38,410 nt of DNA from Saccoglossus kowalevskii (Eukaryota > Hemichordata > Enteropneusta > Harrimaniidae). Both the position numbers and the translations under genes were made by a program. The notes under the pieces are model-generated. The model had not been told where the DNA came from and made no database searches. It saw nothing but the letters and a program-made list of their open reading frames with translations. Of this stretch, positions 10,401 through 23,196 are shown piece after piece. Numbering within the stretch: the stretch's first letter is position 1; each line of letters begins with the position of its first letter. The DNA lies in contig NW_003105208.1 of the NCBI RefSeq assembly GCF_000003605.2, positions 1 to 38,410 of the forward strand, given 5' to 3'.

Positions 10401-12830
10401 GCTCACACTGGCACTCATTATGGAGGTAGACACCACATAGCTTGTCAGAATGTTGAACGGATCAAAATCTGCTCACACTGGCACTCATTATGGAGGTAGA
10501 CACCACATAGCTTGTCGGAATGTTGAATGGATCAAAATCTGCTCACACTGGCACTCATTATGGAGGTAGACACCACATAGCTTGTCAGAATGTTGAACGG
10601 ATCAAAATCTGCTCACACTGGCACTTATTATGGAGGTAGACACCACATAGCTTGTCGGAATGTTGAACGGATCAAAATCTGCTCACACTGGCACTCATTA
10701 TGGAGGTAGACACCACATAGCTTGTCGGAATGTTGAACGGATCAAAATCTGCTCACACTGGCACTCAGTATGGAGGTAGACACCACATAGCTTGTCGAAA
10801 TGTTGAACGGATCAAAATCTGCTCACACTGGCACTCATTATGGAGGTAGACTCCACATAAGCTTGTCGGAATGTTGAATGGATCAAAATCTGCTCACACT
10901 GGCACTCATTATGGAGGTAGACACCACATACCTTGTCGGAATGTAGAATGGATCAAAATCTGCTCACACTGGCACTCATTATGGAGGTAGACACCACATA
11001 GCTTGTCATAATGTTGAACGGATCAAAATCTGCTCACACTGGCACTCATTATGGAGGTAGACACCACATAGCTTGTCGGAATGTTGAATGGATCAAAATC
11101 TGCTCACACTGGCACTCATTATGGAGGTAGACACCACATAGCTTTTCGGAATGTTGTACGGATCAAAATCTGCTCACACTGGCACTCATTATGGAGGTAG
11201 ACACCACATAGCTTGTCGGAATGTTGAACGGATCAAAATCTGCTCACACTGGCACTCATTATGGAGGTAGACACCACATAGCTTGTCGGAATGTTGAACG
11301 GATCAAAATCTGCTGACACTGGCACTCATTATGGAGGTAGACACCACATAAGCTTGTCGGAATGTTGAACGGATCAAAATCCGCTCACACTGGCACTCAT
11401 TATGGAGGTAGACACCACATAGCTTGTCGGAATGTTGAACGGATCAAAATCTGCTCACACTGGTACTCATTATGGAGGTAGACACCACATAGCTTGTCGG
11501 AATGTTGAACGGATCAAAATCCGCTCACACTGGCACTCATTATGGAGGTAGACACCACATAGATTGTCGGAATGTTGAACGGATCAAAATCTGCTCACAC
11601 TGGCACTCATTATGGAGGTAGACACCACATAGCTTGTCGGAATGTTGAACGGATCAAAATCTGCTCACACTGGCACTCATTATGGAGGTAGACACCACAA
11701 AGCTTGTCGGAATGTTGAACGGATCAAAATCTGCTCACACTGGCACTCATTATGGAGGTAGACACCACATAGCTTGTCGGAATGTTGAACGGATCAAAAT
11801 CCGCTCACACTGGCACTCATTATGGAGGTAGACACCACATAGCTTGTCGGAATGTTGAACGGATGAAAATCTGCTCACACTGGCACTCATTATGGAGGTA
11901 GACACCACATAGCTTGTCGGAATGTTGAATGGATCAAAATCTGCTCACACTGGCACTCATTATGGAGGTAGACACCACATAGCTTGTCGGAATGTTGAAC
12001 GGATCAAAATCTGCTCACCCTGGCACTCATTATGGAGGTAGACACCACATAGCTTGTCGAAATGTTGAACGGATCAAAATCTGCTCACACTGGCACTCAT
12101 TATGGAGGTAGACACCACATAGCTTGTCGGAATGTTGAACGGATCAAAATCTGCTCACACTGGCACTCATTATGGAGGTAGACACCACATAGCTTGTCAG
12201 AATGTTGAACGGATCAAAATCTGCTCACACTGGCACTCATTATGGAGGTAGACACCACATAGCTTGTCGGAATGTTGAACGGATCAAAATCTGCTCACAC
12301 TGGCACTCATTATGGAGGTAGACACCACATAGCTTGTCGGAATGTTGAACGGATCAAAATCTGCTCACACTGGCACTCATTATGGAGGTAGACACCACAA
12401 AGCTTGTCGGAATGTTGAACGGATCAAAATCTGCTCACACTGGCACTCATTATGGAGGTAGACACCACATAGTTTGTCGGAATGTTGAACGGATCAAAAT
12501 CTGCTCACACTGGCACTCATTATGGAGGTAGACACCACATAGCTTGTCGGAATGTTGAACGGATCAAAATCTGCTCACACTGGTACTCATTATGGAGGTA
12601 GACACCACATAGCTTGTCGGAATGTTGAACGGATCAAAATCTGCTCACACTGGCACTCATTATGGAGGTAGACACCACATAGCTTGTCGGAATGTTGAAT
12701 GGATCAAAATCTGCTCACACTGGCACTCATTATGGAGGTAGACACCACATAGCTTGTCGGAATGTTGAACGGATCAAAATCTGCTCACACTGGCACTCAT
12801 TATGGAGGTAGACACCACAAAGATTGTTGG
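7435..12830 (+). repeat. Homogenised domain of near-consensus monomers
   Basis: Most monomers here differ from the consensus at zero to two positions. The recurring variants are few: CACAAAGC and CACATAAGC (both create HindIII AAGCTT), AAATCCGCTC, CTGGTACTC and GAATGG. This contrasts with the flanking 3.3-7.4 and 13-19 kb stretches, which carry many variants. CACATAAGC is a 1-base insertion that makes a 71-bp monomer; it is copied many times, so it spread by duplication. Confidence 0.75.
9047..10308 (+). repeat. Tandem pair of a 9-monomer unit (631 bp)
   Basis: Unit 1 is 9047-9677 and unit 2 is 9678-10308. Each begins with CTGACAC and the 71-bp CACATAAGC monomer and then shows AAATCCGCTC monomers and one CACAAAGC monomer at the same places. 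Differences include GAATGG at the start of unit 2, CTGGTACTC only in unit 1, and the last monomer, which in unit 2 is GTAGAATAG ending in GTCAT. A further copy is at 11290-11850. The longer stretch 8907-9607 matches 11150-11850, with AGATTG near 11571 as the only difference I noted. Confidence 0.88.
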
Positions 12831-13459
12831 AATGTTGAACGGATCAACATCTGCTCACACTGGCACTCATTATGGAGGTAGACACCACATAGAATGTCGG
12901 AATGATGAACGGATCAAAATCTGCTCACACTGGCACTCATTATGGAGGTAGACACCACATAGCTTGTCGGAATGCTGAACGGATCAAAATCTGCTCACAC
13001 TGGCACTCATCATGGAGGTAGACACCACATAGCTTGTCGGAATGTTGAACGGATCAAAATCTGCTCACATTGGCACTCATTATGGAGGTAGACACCACAT
13101 AGCTTGTCGGAATGTTGAACGGATCAAAATCTGCTCACACTGGCACTCATTATGGAGGTAGACACCACATAGCTTGTCGGAATGTTGAACGGATCAAAAT
13201 CTGCTCACACTGGCACTCATTATGGAGGTAGACACCATATAGCTTGTCGGAATGTTGAACGGATCAAAATCTGCTCACACTGGCACTCATTATGGAGGTA
13301 GACACCACATAGCTTGTCGGAATGTTGAACGGATCAAAATCTGCTCACACTGGCACTCATTATGGAGGTAGACACCATATAGCTTATCGGAATGTTGAAC
13401 GGATCAAAATCCGCTCACACTGGCACTCATTATGGAGGTAGACACCACATAGCTTGTCG

Positions 13460-13800
13460 AAATGTTGAACGGACAAAATCTGCTCACACTGGCACTCATT
13501 ATGGAGGTAGACACCACATAGCTTGTCGGAATGTTGAACGGATCAAAATCTGCTCACACTGGCACTCATTATGGAGGTAGACACCATATAGCTTGTCGGA
13601 ATGTTGAACGGATCAAAATCTGCTCACACTGGCACTCATTATGGAGGTAGACACACATAACTTGTCGGAAATGTTGAACGGATCAAAAATCTGCTCACAC
13701 TGGCACTCATTATAGAGGTAGACACCACATACCTTGTCGGAAATGTTGAATGGAATCAAAAATCTGCTCACACTGGCACTCGTTTTGGAGGGTAGACACC
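13460..13800. repeat. Indel-rich monomers, probable sequence error
   Basis: About seven 1-2 base indels fall in five monomers, mostly in or beside short runs: GGACAAAATC (loss of T), GACACACATAAC (loss of C), CGGAAATG twice, CAAAAATC twice, TGGAATC, and GGAGGGTAG. The array elsewhere shows roughly one indel per kilobase or fewer. The pattern resembles residual long-read homopolymer error or a poorly polished join more than real mutation. I infer this from the pattern only. Confidence 0.65.
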
Positions 13801-14654
13801 ACATAGCTTGTCGGAATGTTGAACGGATCAAAATCTGCTCACATTGGCACTCATTATGGAGGTAGACACCACATAGCTTGTCGGAATGTTGAACGGATCA
13901 AAATCTGCTCACACTGGCACTCACTATGGAGGTAGACACCACATCGCTTGTCGGAATGTTGAACGGATCAAAATCTGCTCACACTGGCACTCATTATGGA
14001 GGTAGACACCACATAGCTTGTCGGAATGTTGAACGGATCAAAATCTGCTCACACTGGCACTCATTATGGAGGTAGACACCACATAGCATGTCGGAATGTT
14101 GAACGTATCAAAATCTGCTCACACTGGCACTCATTATGGAGGTAGACACCACATAGCTTGTCGGAATGTTGAACGGATCAAAATCTGCTCACACTGGCAC
14201 TCATCATGGAGGTAGACACCACATAGCATGTCGGAATGTTGAACGTATCAAAATCTGCTCACACTGGCACTCATTATGGAGGTAGACACCACATAGCTTG
14301 TCGGAATGTTGAACGGATCAAAATCTGCTCACACTGGCACTCCTTATGGAGGTAGACACCACATAGCTTGTCGGAATGTTGAACGGATCAAAATCTGCTC
14401 ACACTGGCACTCATCATGGAGGTAGACACCACATAGCTTGTCGGAATGTTGAATGGATCAAAATCTGCTCACACTGGCACTCATCATGGAGGTAGACACC
14501 ACATAGCTTGTCGGAATGTTGAACGGATCAAAATCTGCTCACACTGGCACACATTATCGAGGTAGACACCACATAGCTTGTCTGAATGTTGAACGGATCA
14601 AAATCTGCTCACACTGGCACTAATTATGGAGGTAGACACCACATAGCTTGTCGG

Positions 14655-15494
14655 AATGTTCAACGGATCAAAATCTGCTCACACTGGCACTCATTATGGA
14701 GGTAGACACCACATAGCATGTCGGAATGTTGAACGGATCAAAATCTGCTCACACTGGCATTCATTATGGAGGTATACACCACATAGCTTGTCGGAATGTT
14801 GAACGGATCAAAATCTGCTCACACTGGCCCTCATTATGGAGGTAGACACCACATAGCTTGACTGAATGTTGAACGGATCAAAATCTGCTGACACTGGCAC
14901 TCCTTGTCGAGGTAGACACCACATAGCTTGTCTGAATGTTGAACGGATCAAAATCTGCTCACACTGGCACTCATTATGGAGGTAGACACCACATAGCTTG
15001 TCGGAATGTTCAACGGATCAAAATCTGCTCACACTGGCACTCATTATGGAGGTAGACACCACATAGCATGTCGGAATGTTGAACGGATCAAAATCTGCTC
15101 ACACTGGCACTCCTTATCGAGGTAGACACCACATAGCTTGTCTGAATGTTGAACGGATCAAAATCTGCTCACACTGGCACTCATTATGGAGGTATACACC
15201 ACATAGCTTGTCGGAATGTTGAACGGATCAAAATCTGCTCACACTGGCACTCATTATGGAGGTAGACACCACATAGCTTGTCGGAATGTTCAACGGATCA
15301 AAATCTGCTCACACTGGCACTCATTATGGAGGTAGACACCACATAGCATGTCGGAATGTTGAACGGATCAAAATCTGCTCACACTGGCACTCATTATGGA
15401 GGTATACACCACATAGCTTGTCGGAATGTTGAACGGATCAAAATCTGCTCACACTGGCACTCATTATGGAGGTAGACACCACATAGCTTGACGG
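14655..15494 (+). repeat. Short-period modules of 4-5 monomers
   Basis: Monomers with GTTCAACGG ending in AGCATG start at 14655, 15005 and 15285, that is 350 and 280 bases apart. Between them monomers with GGTATACACC and with CCTTRTCGAGG followed by GTCTG recur in similar order. The unequal spacing shows duplication followed by loss or gain of single monomers. Confidence 0.75.
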
Positions 15495-16334
15495 AATGTT
15501 GAACGGATCAAAATCTGCTCACATTGGCATTCATTATAGAGGTAGACACCACATAGCTTGTCTGAATGTTGAACGGATCAAAATCGGCTCACATTGGCAC
15601 TCATTATGGAGGTAGACACCACATAGCTTGTCGGAATGTTGAACGGATCAAAATCTGCTCACACTGGCATTCATTATAGAGGTAGACACCACATAGCTTG
15701 TTGGAATGTTGAATGGATCAAAATCTGCTCACATTGGCACTCGTTTTGGAGGTAGACACCACATAGTTTGTCGGAATGTTGAACGGATCAAAATCTGGTA
15801 ACACTGGCACTCCTTATGGAGGTAGACACCACATAGCTTGTCGGAATGTTGAACGGATCAAAATCTGCTCAAACTGGCACTCATTATGGAGGTAGACACC
15901 ACATAGCTTGTCGGAATATTGAACGGATCAAAATCTGCTCACACTGGCACTCATTATGGAGGTATACACCACATAGCTTGTCGGAATGTTGAACGGATCA
16001 AAATCTGCTCACACTGGCACTCATTATGGAGGTAGACACCACATAGCTTGTCGAAATGTTGAACGGATCAAAATCTGCTCACACTGGCACTCATTATGGA
16101 GGTAGACACCACATAGCTTGTCGGAATGTTGAACGGATCAAAATCTGCTCACACTGGCACTCATTATAGAGGTAGACACCACATACCTTGTCGGAATGTT
16201 GAATGGATCAAAATCTGCTCACACTGGCACTCGTTTTGGGGGTAGACACCACATAGCTTGTCGGAATATTGAACGGATCAAAATCTGCTCACACTGGCAC
16301 TCCTTATGGAGCTAGACACCACATAGCTTATCTG

Positions 16335-16754
16335 AATGTTGAACGGATCAAAATCTGCTCACACTGGCACTCATCATGGAGGTAGACACCGCATAGCTTG
16401 TCGGAATGTTGAACGGATCAAAATCTGCTCACACTGGCACTCATTATGGAGGTAGACACCACAAAGCTTGTCGGAATGTTGAACGGATCAAAATCTGCTC
16501 ACACTGGCACTCATTATGGAGGAAGACACCACATAGCATGTCGGAATGTTGAACGGATCAAAATCTGCTCACACTGGCACTCATCATGGAGGTAGACACC
16601 GCATAGCTTGTCGGAATGTTGAACGGATCAAAATCTGCTCACACTGGCACTCATTATGGAGGTAGACACCACAAAGCTTGTCGGAATGTTGAACGGATCA
16701 AAATCTGCTCACACTGGCACTCATTATGGAGGAAGACACCACATAGCATGTCGG
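16335..16754 (+). repeat. Tandem duplication of a 3-monomer unit (210 bp)
   Basis: Unit 1 (16335-16544) and unit 2 (16545-16754) have the same three monomers in order: CATCATGG with ACCGCATAG, CACAAAGC, and GGAAGACACC with AGCATG. I saw no difference between the units. Two perfect copies side by side suggest a very recent duplication. Confidence 0.88.
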
Positions 16755-18298
16755 AATGTTGAACGGATCAAAATCTGCTCACACTGGCACTCATTATGGA
16801 GGTAGACACCACATAGCTTGTCGGAATGTTGAACGGATCAAAATCTGCTCACACTGGCACTCATCATGGAGGTAGACACCACATAGCTTGTCGGAATGTT
16901 GAACGGATCAAAATCTGCTCACATTGGCACTCATTATGGAGGTAGACACCACATAGCTTGTCGGAATGTTGAACGGATCAAAATCTGCTCACACTGGCAC
17001 TCACTATGGAGGTAGACACCACATAGCTTGTCGGAATGTTGAACGGATCAAAATCTGCACACACTTGTCACTCATTATGGAGGTAGACACCACATAGCTT
17101 GTCGGAATGTTGAACGGATCAAAATCTGCTCACACTGGCACTCATCATGGAGGTAGACACCACATAGCTTGTCGGAATGTTGAACGGATCAAAATCTGCT
17201 CACACTGGCACTCATTATGGAGGTAGACACCACATAGCATGTCGGAATGTTGAACGGATCAAAATCTGCTCACACTGGCACTCATTATGGAGGTAGACAC
17301 CACATAGCTTGTCGGAATGTTGAACGGATCAAAATCTGCTCACACTGGCACTCATCATGGAGGTAGACACCACATAGATTGTCGGAATGTTGAACGGATC
17401 AAAATCTGCTCACATCGGCACTCATTATGGAGGTAGACACCACATAGCTTGTCGGAATGTTGAACGGATCAAAATCTGCTCACACTGGCACTCATTATGG
17501 AGGTGGACACCACATAGATTGTCGGAATGTTGAACGGATCAAAATCTGCTCACACTGGCACTCCTTATGGAGGTAGACACCACATAGCTTGTCGGAATGT
17601 TGAACGGATCAAAATCTGCTCACACTGGCACTCATCATGGAGGTAGACACCACATAGCTTGTCGGAATGTTGAATGGATCAAAATCTGCTCACACTGGCA
17701 CTCATCATGGAGGTAGACACCACATAGCTTGTCGGAATGTTGAACGGATCAAAATCTGCTCACACTGGCACACATTATGGAGGTAGACACCACATAGCTT
17801 GTCGGAATGTTGAACGGAACAAAATCTGCTCACACTGGCACTCATTATCGAGGTAGACACCACATAGCTTGTCGAAATATTGAACGGATCAAAATCTGCT
17901 CACACTGGCACTCATTATGAAGGTAGACACCACATAGCATGTTGGAATGTTGAATGGATCAAAATCTGCTCACACTGGCACTCGTTTTGGAGGTACACAC
18001 CACATAGCTTGTCGGAATGTTGAACGGATCAAAATCTGATAACACTGGCACTCCTTATGGAGGTAGACACCACATAGCTTGTCGGAATGTTGAACGGATC
18101 AAAATCTGCTCACATTGGCACTCATTATGGAGGTAGACACCACATAGCTTGTCGGAATGTTGAACGGATCAAAAATCTGCTCACACTGGCACTCATTATG
18201 GAGGTAGACACCACATAGCTTGTCGGAATGTTGACGGATCAAAATCTGCTCACACTGGCACTCATTATGGAGGTAGACACCACATAGCTTGTCGGAAT

Positions 18299-19130
18299 GT
18301 TGAACGGATCAAAATATGCTCACACTGGCACTCAGTATGGAGGTATACACCACATAGCTTGTCGGAATGTTGAACGGATCAAAATATGCTCACACTGGCA
18401 TTCATTATAGAGGTAGACACCACATAGCTTGACGGAATGTTGAACAGATCAAAATATGCTCACACTGGCACTCGTTTTGGAGGTAGACACCACATAGCTT
18501 GTCGGAATGTTGAACGGATCAAAATCTGATCACACTGGCACTCCTTATGGAGGTAGACACCACATAGCTTGTCGGAATGTTGAACGGATCAAAATATGCT
18601 CACATTGGCACTCATTATGGAGGTAGACAACACATGGCTTGTTGGAATGTTGAACGGATCAAAATATGATCACATTGGCACTCATTATGGAGGTAGACAC
18701 CACATAGCTTGTCGGAATGTTGAACGGATCAAAGTATGCTCACACTGGCACTCGTTATGGAGGTAGACACCACATAGCTTGTCGGAATGTTGAACGGATC
18801 AAAATATGCTCACACTAGCACTCATTATGGAGGTAGACACCACATAGCTTGTCGGAATGTTGAACGGATCAAAATATGCTCACACTGGCACTCATTATGG
18901 AGGTAGACACCACATAGCTGTCGGAATGTAGAATGGATCAAAATCTGCTCACACTGGCACTGATTATGGAGATAGACACCACATAGCTGTCGGAATGTTG
19001 AACGGATCAAAATCTGCTCACACTGGCACTTATTATGGAGGTAGACACCACATAGCTTGTTGGAATGTTGAACGGATCAAAATATGCTCACACTGGCACT
19101 TATTATGGAGATAGACACCACATAGCTTGT
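18299..19130 (+). repeat. Local subfamily with AAATATGCTC
   Basis: At monomer position 21 the consensus C is replaced by A (AAATATGCTC, or close variants such as AAATATGATC and AAGTATGCTC) in about nine of some twelve successive monomers. The change is almost absent elsewhere; one isolated case is near 23.08 kb. The clustering shows local spread of one variant. The domain also contains two copies that lack a T in AGCTGTCGG, near 18.92 and 18.99 kb. Confidence 0.8.
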
Positions 19131-19763
19131 CAGAATGTTGAACAGATCAAAATCTGCTCACACTGGCACTCATTATGGAGGTAGACACCACATAGCTTGT
19201 TGGAATGTTGAACGGATCAAAATCTGCTCACACTGGCACTCATTATGGAGGTAGACACCACATAGCTTGTCGGAATGTTCAACGGATCAAAATCTGCTCA
19301 CACTGGCACTCATTATGGAGGTAGACACCACATAGCTTGTCGGAATGTTGAACGGATCAAAATCTGCTCACACTGGCACTTATTATGGAGGTAGACACCA
19401 CATAGCATGTTGGAATGTTGAACGGATCAAAATCTGCTCACACTGGCACACATTATGGAGGTAGACACCACACAGCTTGTCGGCATGTTGAACGGATCAA
19501 AATCTGCTCACACTGGCACTCATTATGGAGGTAGACACCACACAGCTTGTCGGAATGTTGAATGGATCAAAATCTGCTCACACTGGGACTCATTATGGAG
19601 GTAGACACCACATAGCTTGTCGGAATGTTGAACGGATCAAAATCTGCTCACAATGGGACTCATTATGGAGGTAGACACCACATAGCTTGTCGGAATGTTG
19701 AACGGATCAAAATCTGCTCACACTGGCACTCCTTATGGAGGTAGACACCACATAGCTTGTCGG

Positions 19764-20183
19764 AATGTTGAACGGATCAAAATCTGCTCACACTGGCACT
19801 CATTATGGAGGTAGACACCACATAGCTTGTCGGAATGTTGAACGGATCAAAATCTGCTCACACTGGCACTCATTATGGAGGTAGACACCACATAGCTTGT
19901 CGGAATGTTGAACGGATCAAAATCTGCTCACACTGGCACTCATTATGGAGGTAGACACCACATAGCTTGTCGGAATGTTGAACGGATCAAAATCTGCTCA
20001 CACTGGCACTCATTATGGAGGTAGACACCACATAGCTTGTCGGAATGTTGAACGGATCAAAATCTGCTCACACTGGCACTCATTATGGAGGTAGACACCA
20101 CATAGCTTGTCGGAATGTTGAACGGATCAAAATCTGCTCACACTGGCACTCATTATGGAGGTAGACACCACATAGCTTGTCGG
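19764..20183 (+). repeat. Six consecutive consensus monomers
   Basis: Six monomers in a row show no difference from the reference copy at 1272-1341. The next copy, at 20184, has GAACGAATCACAATC. Runs of perfect consensus indicate recent local amplification or conversion. Confidence 0.8.
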
Positions 20184-20323
20184 AATGTTGAACGAATCAC
20201 AATCTGCTCACACTGGCACTCCTTATGGAGGTAGACACCACATAGCTTGTCCGAAAGTTGAAAGGATCAAAATCTGCTCACACTGGCACTCATTATGGAG
20301 GTAGACACCACATAGCTTGTCGG

Positions 20324-20813
20324 AATGTTGAACGGATCAAAATCTGCTCACACTGGCACTCATTATGGAGGTAGACACCACATAGCATGTCGGAATGTTG
20401 AACGGATCAAAATCTGCTCACACTGGCACTCATCATGGAGGTAGACACCACATAGCTTGTCGGAATGTTGAACGGATCAAAATCTGCTCACACTGGCACT
20501 CATCATGGAGGTAGACACCACATAGCTTGTCGGAATGTTGAACGGATCAAAATCTGCTCACACTGGCACTCATCATGGAGGTAGACACCACATAGCTTGT
20601 CGGAATGTTGAAGGGATCAAAATCTGCTCACACTGGCACTCATTATCGAGGTAGACACCACATAGCTTGTCGAAATGTTGAACGGATCAAAATCTGCTCA
20701 CACTGGCACTCATTATGGAGGTAGACACCACATAGCATGTTGGAATGTTGAACGGATCAAAATCTGCTCACACTGGCACTCATTATGGAGGTAGACACCA
20801 CATAGCTTGTCGG
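20324..20813 (+). repeat. Module S, copy 2 (7 monomers)
   Basis: This is the second copy of the series at 3303-3792: AGCATG, three CATCATGG monomers, GAAGGGATC with TTATCGAGG, then AGCATGTTGG and a plain monomer. Past 20813 the two loci differ (CATATTGG with AGTTTG here, GGCAATCATT there). Confidence 0.85.
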
Positions 20814-21023
20814 AATGTTGAACGGATCAAAATCTGCTCACACTGGCACTCATATTGGAGGTAGACACCACATAGTTTGTTGGAATGTTGAACGGATCAA
20901 AATCTGCTCACACTGGCACTCATTATGGAGGTAGACACCACATAGCTTGTCGGAATGTTGAACGGATCAAAATCTGCTCACACTGGCACTCATTATGGAG
21001 GTAGACACCACATAGCTTGTCGA

Positions 21024-21583
21024 AATGTTGAACGGATCAAAATCTGCTCACACTGGCACTCATTATGGAGGTAGACACCACATAGCTTGTCGGAATGTTG
21101 AACGGATCAAAATCTGCACACACTGGCACTCATTATGGAGGTAGACACCACATAGCTTGTCGGAATGTTGAACGGATCAAAATCTGCTCACACTGGCACT
21201 CATTATGGAGGTAGACAACACATAGCTTGTCGGAATGTTGAACGGATCAAAATCTGCTCACACTGGCACTCATTATGGAGGTAGACACTACATAGCTTGT
21301 CGGAATGTTGAACGGATCAAAATCTGCTCACACTGGCACTCATTATGGAGGTAGACACCACATAGCTTTTCGGAATGTTGTACGGATCAAAATCTGCTCA
21401 CACTGGTACTCATTATGGAGGTAGACACCACATAGCTTGTCGGAATGTTGAACGGATCAAAATCTGCTCACACTGGCACTCATTATGGAGGTAGACACCA
21501 CATAGCTTGTCGGAATGTTGAACGGATCAAAATCCGCTCACACTGGCACTCATTATGGAGGTAGACACCACATAGCTTGTCGG
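21024..21583 (+). repeat. Module T, copy 1 (8 monomers, 560 bp)
   Basis: Eight monomers in the order plain, GCACACACTGG, GTAGACAACAC, GACACTACAT, AGCTTTTCGG at the end of the fifth, GTTGTACGG with CTGGTACTC, plain, and AAATCCGCTC. The same eight follow at 24459-25018, an offset of 3435 bases, and I found no difference between the copies by eye. Confidence 0.92.
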
Positions 21584-21779
21584 AATGTTGAACGGATCAA
21601 AATCTGCTCACACTGGCACTCATTATGGAGGTAGACACCACAAAGCTTGTTGGAATGTTGAACGGATCAAAATCTGCTCACACTGGCACTCATTATGGAG
21701 GTAGACACCACATAGCTTGTCGGAATGTTGAACGGATCAAAATCTGCTCACACTGGCACTCATTATGGAGGTAGACACC

Positions 21780-21876
21780 ACAATAAGCTTGTTGTAATGT
21801 TGAACGGATCAAAATTTGCTCACACTGGCACTCATAATGGAGGTAGACACCATCATAGCTTGTCGGATGTTGAAAC
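21780..21876. repeat. Second indel cluster
   Basis: Within 100 bases there are CACAATAAGC (two extra bases), ACCATCATAGC (one extra), CGGATGTTG (one missing) and GAAACGG (one extra). The rest of this neighbourhood keeps strict 70-bp spacing. Sequencing or polishing error is the simplest reading. Confidence 0.55.
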
Positions 21877-22146
21877 GGATCAAAATCTGCTCACACTGGC
21901 ACTCATTATGGAGGTAGACACCACATAGCTTGTCGGAATGTTGAATGGATCAAAATCTGCTAACACTGGCACTCATTATGGAGTTAGACACCACATAGCT
22001 TGTCAGAATGTTGAACGGATCAAAATCTGCTCACACTGGCACTCATTATGGAGGCAGACACCACATAGCTTGTCGGAATGTAGAATGGATCAAAATCTGC
22101 TCACACTGGCACTCATTATGGAGGTAGACACCACATAGCTTGTCAT

Positions 22147-22496
22147 AATGTTGAACGGATCAAAATCTGCTCACACTGGCACTCATTATGGAGGTAGACA
22201 CCACATAGCTTGTCGGAATGTTGAATGGATCAAAATCTGCTCACACTGGCACTCATTATGGAGGTAGACACCACATAGCTTGTCAGAATGTTGAACGGAT
22301 CAAAATCTGCTCACACTGGCACTCATTATGGAGGTAGACACCACATAGCTTGTCGGAATGTTGAACGGATCAAAATCTGCTCACACTGGCACTCATTATG
22401 GAGGTAGACACCACATAGCTTGTCGGAATGTTGAACGGATCAAAATCTGCTCACCCTGGCACTCATTATGGAGGTAGACACCACATAGCTTGTCGA
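22147..22496 (+). repeat. Module M, copy (5 monomers, 350 bp)
   Basis: After a monomer ending in GTCAT come a plain copy, GAATGG ending GTCAG, two plain copies, and CACCCTGG ending TCGA. The same five are at 25508-25857 without a difference that I could see. A version with one extra GAATGG monomer is at 1482-1901, next to the array edge, where the lead-in CACGCATT with GAGTTAG (about 1375) also matches 25401. Confidence 0.85.
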
Positions 22497-23196
22497 AATG
22501 TTGAACGGATCAAAGTCTGCTCACACTGGCACTCATTATGGAGGTAGACACCACATAGCTTGTCGGAATGTTGAACGGATCAAAATCTGCTCACACTGGC
22601 ACTCATTATGGAGGTAGACACCACATAGCTTGTCAGAATGTTGAACGGATCAAAATCTGCTCACACTGGCACTCATTATGGAGGTAGACACCACATAGCT
22701 TGTCGGAATGTTGAACGGATCAAAATCTGCTCACACTGGCACTCATTATGGAGGTAGACACCACATAGCTTGTCGGAATGTTGAACGGATCAAAATCTGC
22801 TCACACTGGCACTCATTATGGAGGTAGACACCACATAGCTTGTCAGAATGTTGAACGGATCAAAATCTGCTCACACTGGCACTCATTATGGAGGTAGACA
22901 CCACATAGCTTGTCGGAATGTTGAACGGATCAAAATCTGCTCACACTGGCACTCATTATGGAGGTAGACACCACATAGCTTGTCGGAATGTTGAACGGAT
23001 CAAAATCTGCTCACACTGGCACTCATTATGGAGGTAGACACCACATAGCTTGTCGGAATGTTGAACGGATCAAAATATGCTCACAATGGCACTCATTATG
23101 GAGGAAGACACCACATAGCTTGTCGGAATGTTGAACGGATCAAAATCTGCTCACAATGGCACTCATTATGGAGGTAGACTCCACATAGCTTGTGGA

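Noticed and set aside
7435-12830. HindIII sites (AAGCTT) as a separate motif
   Set aside because: They come from two simple variants, CACAAAGC and CACATAAGC, of the normal TAGCTTG sequence and have no meaning beyond marking duplicated monomers.
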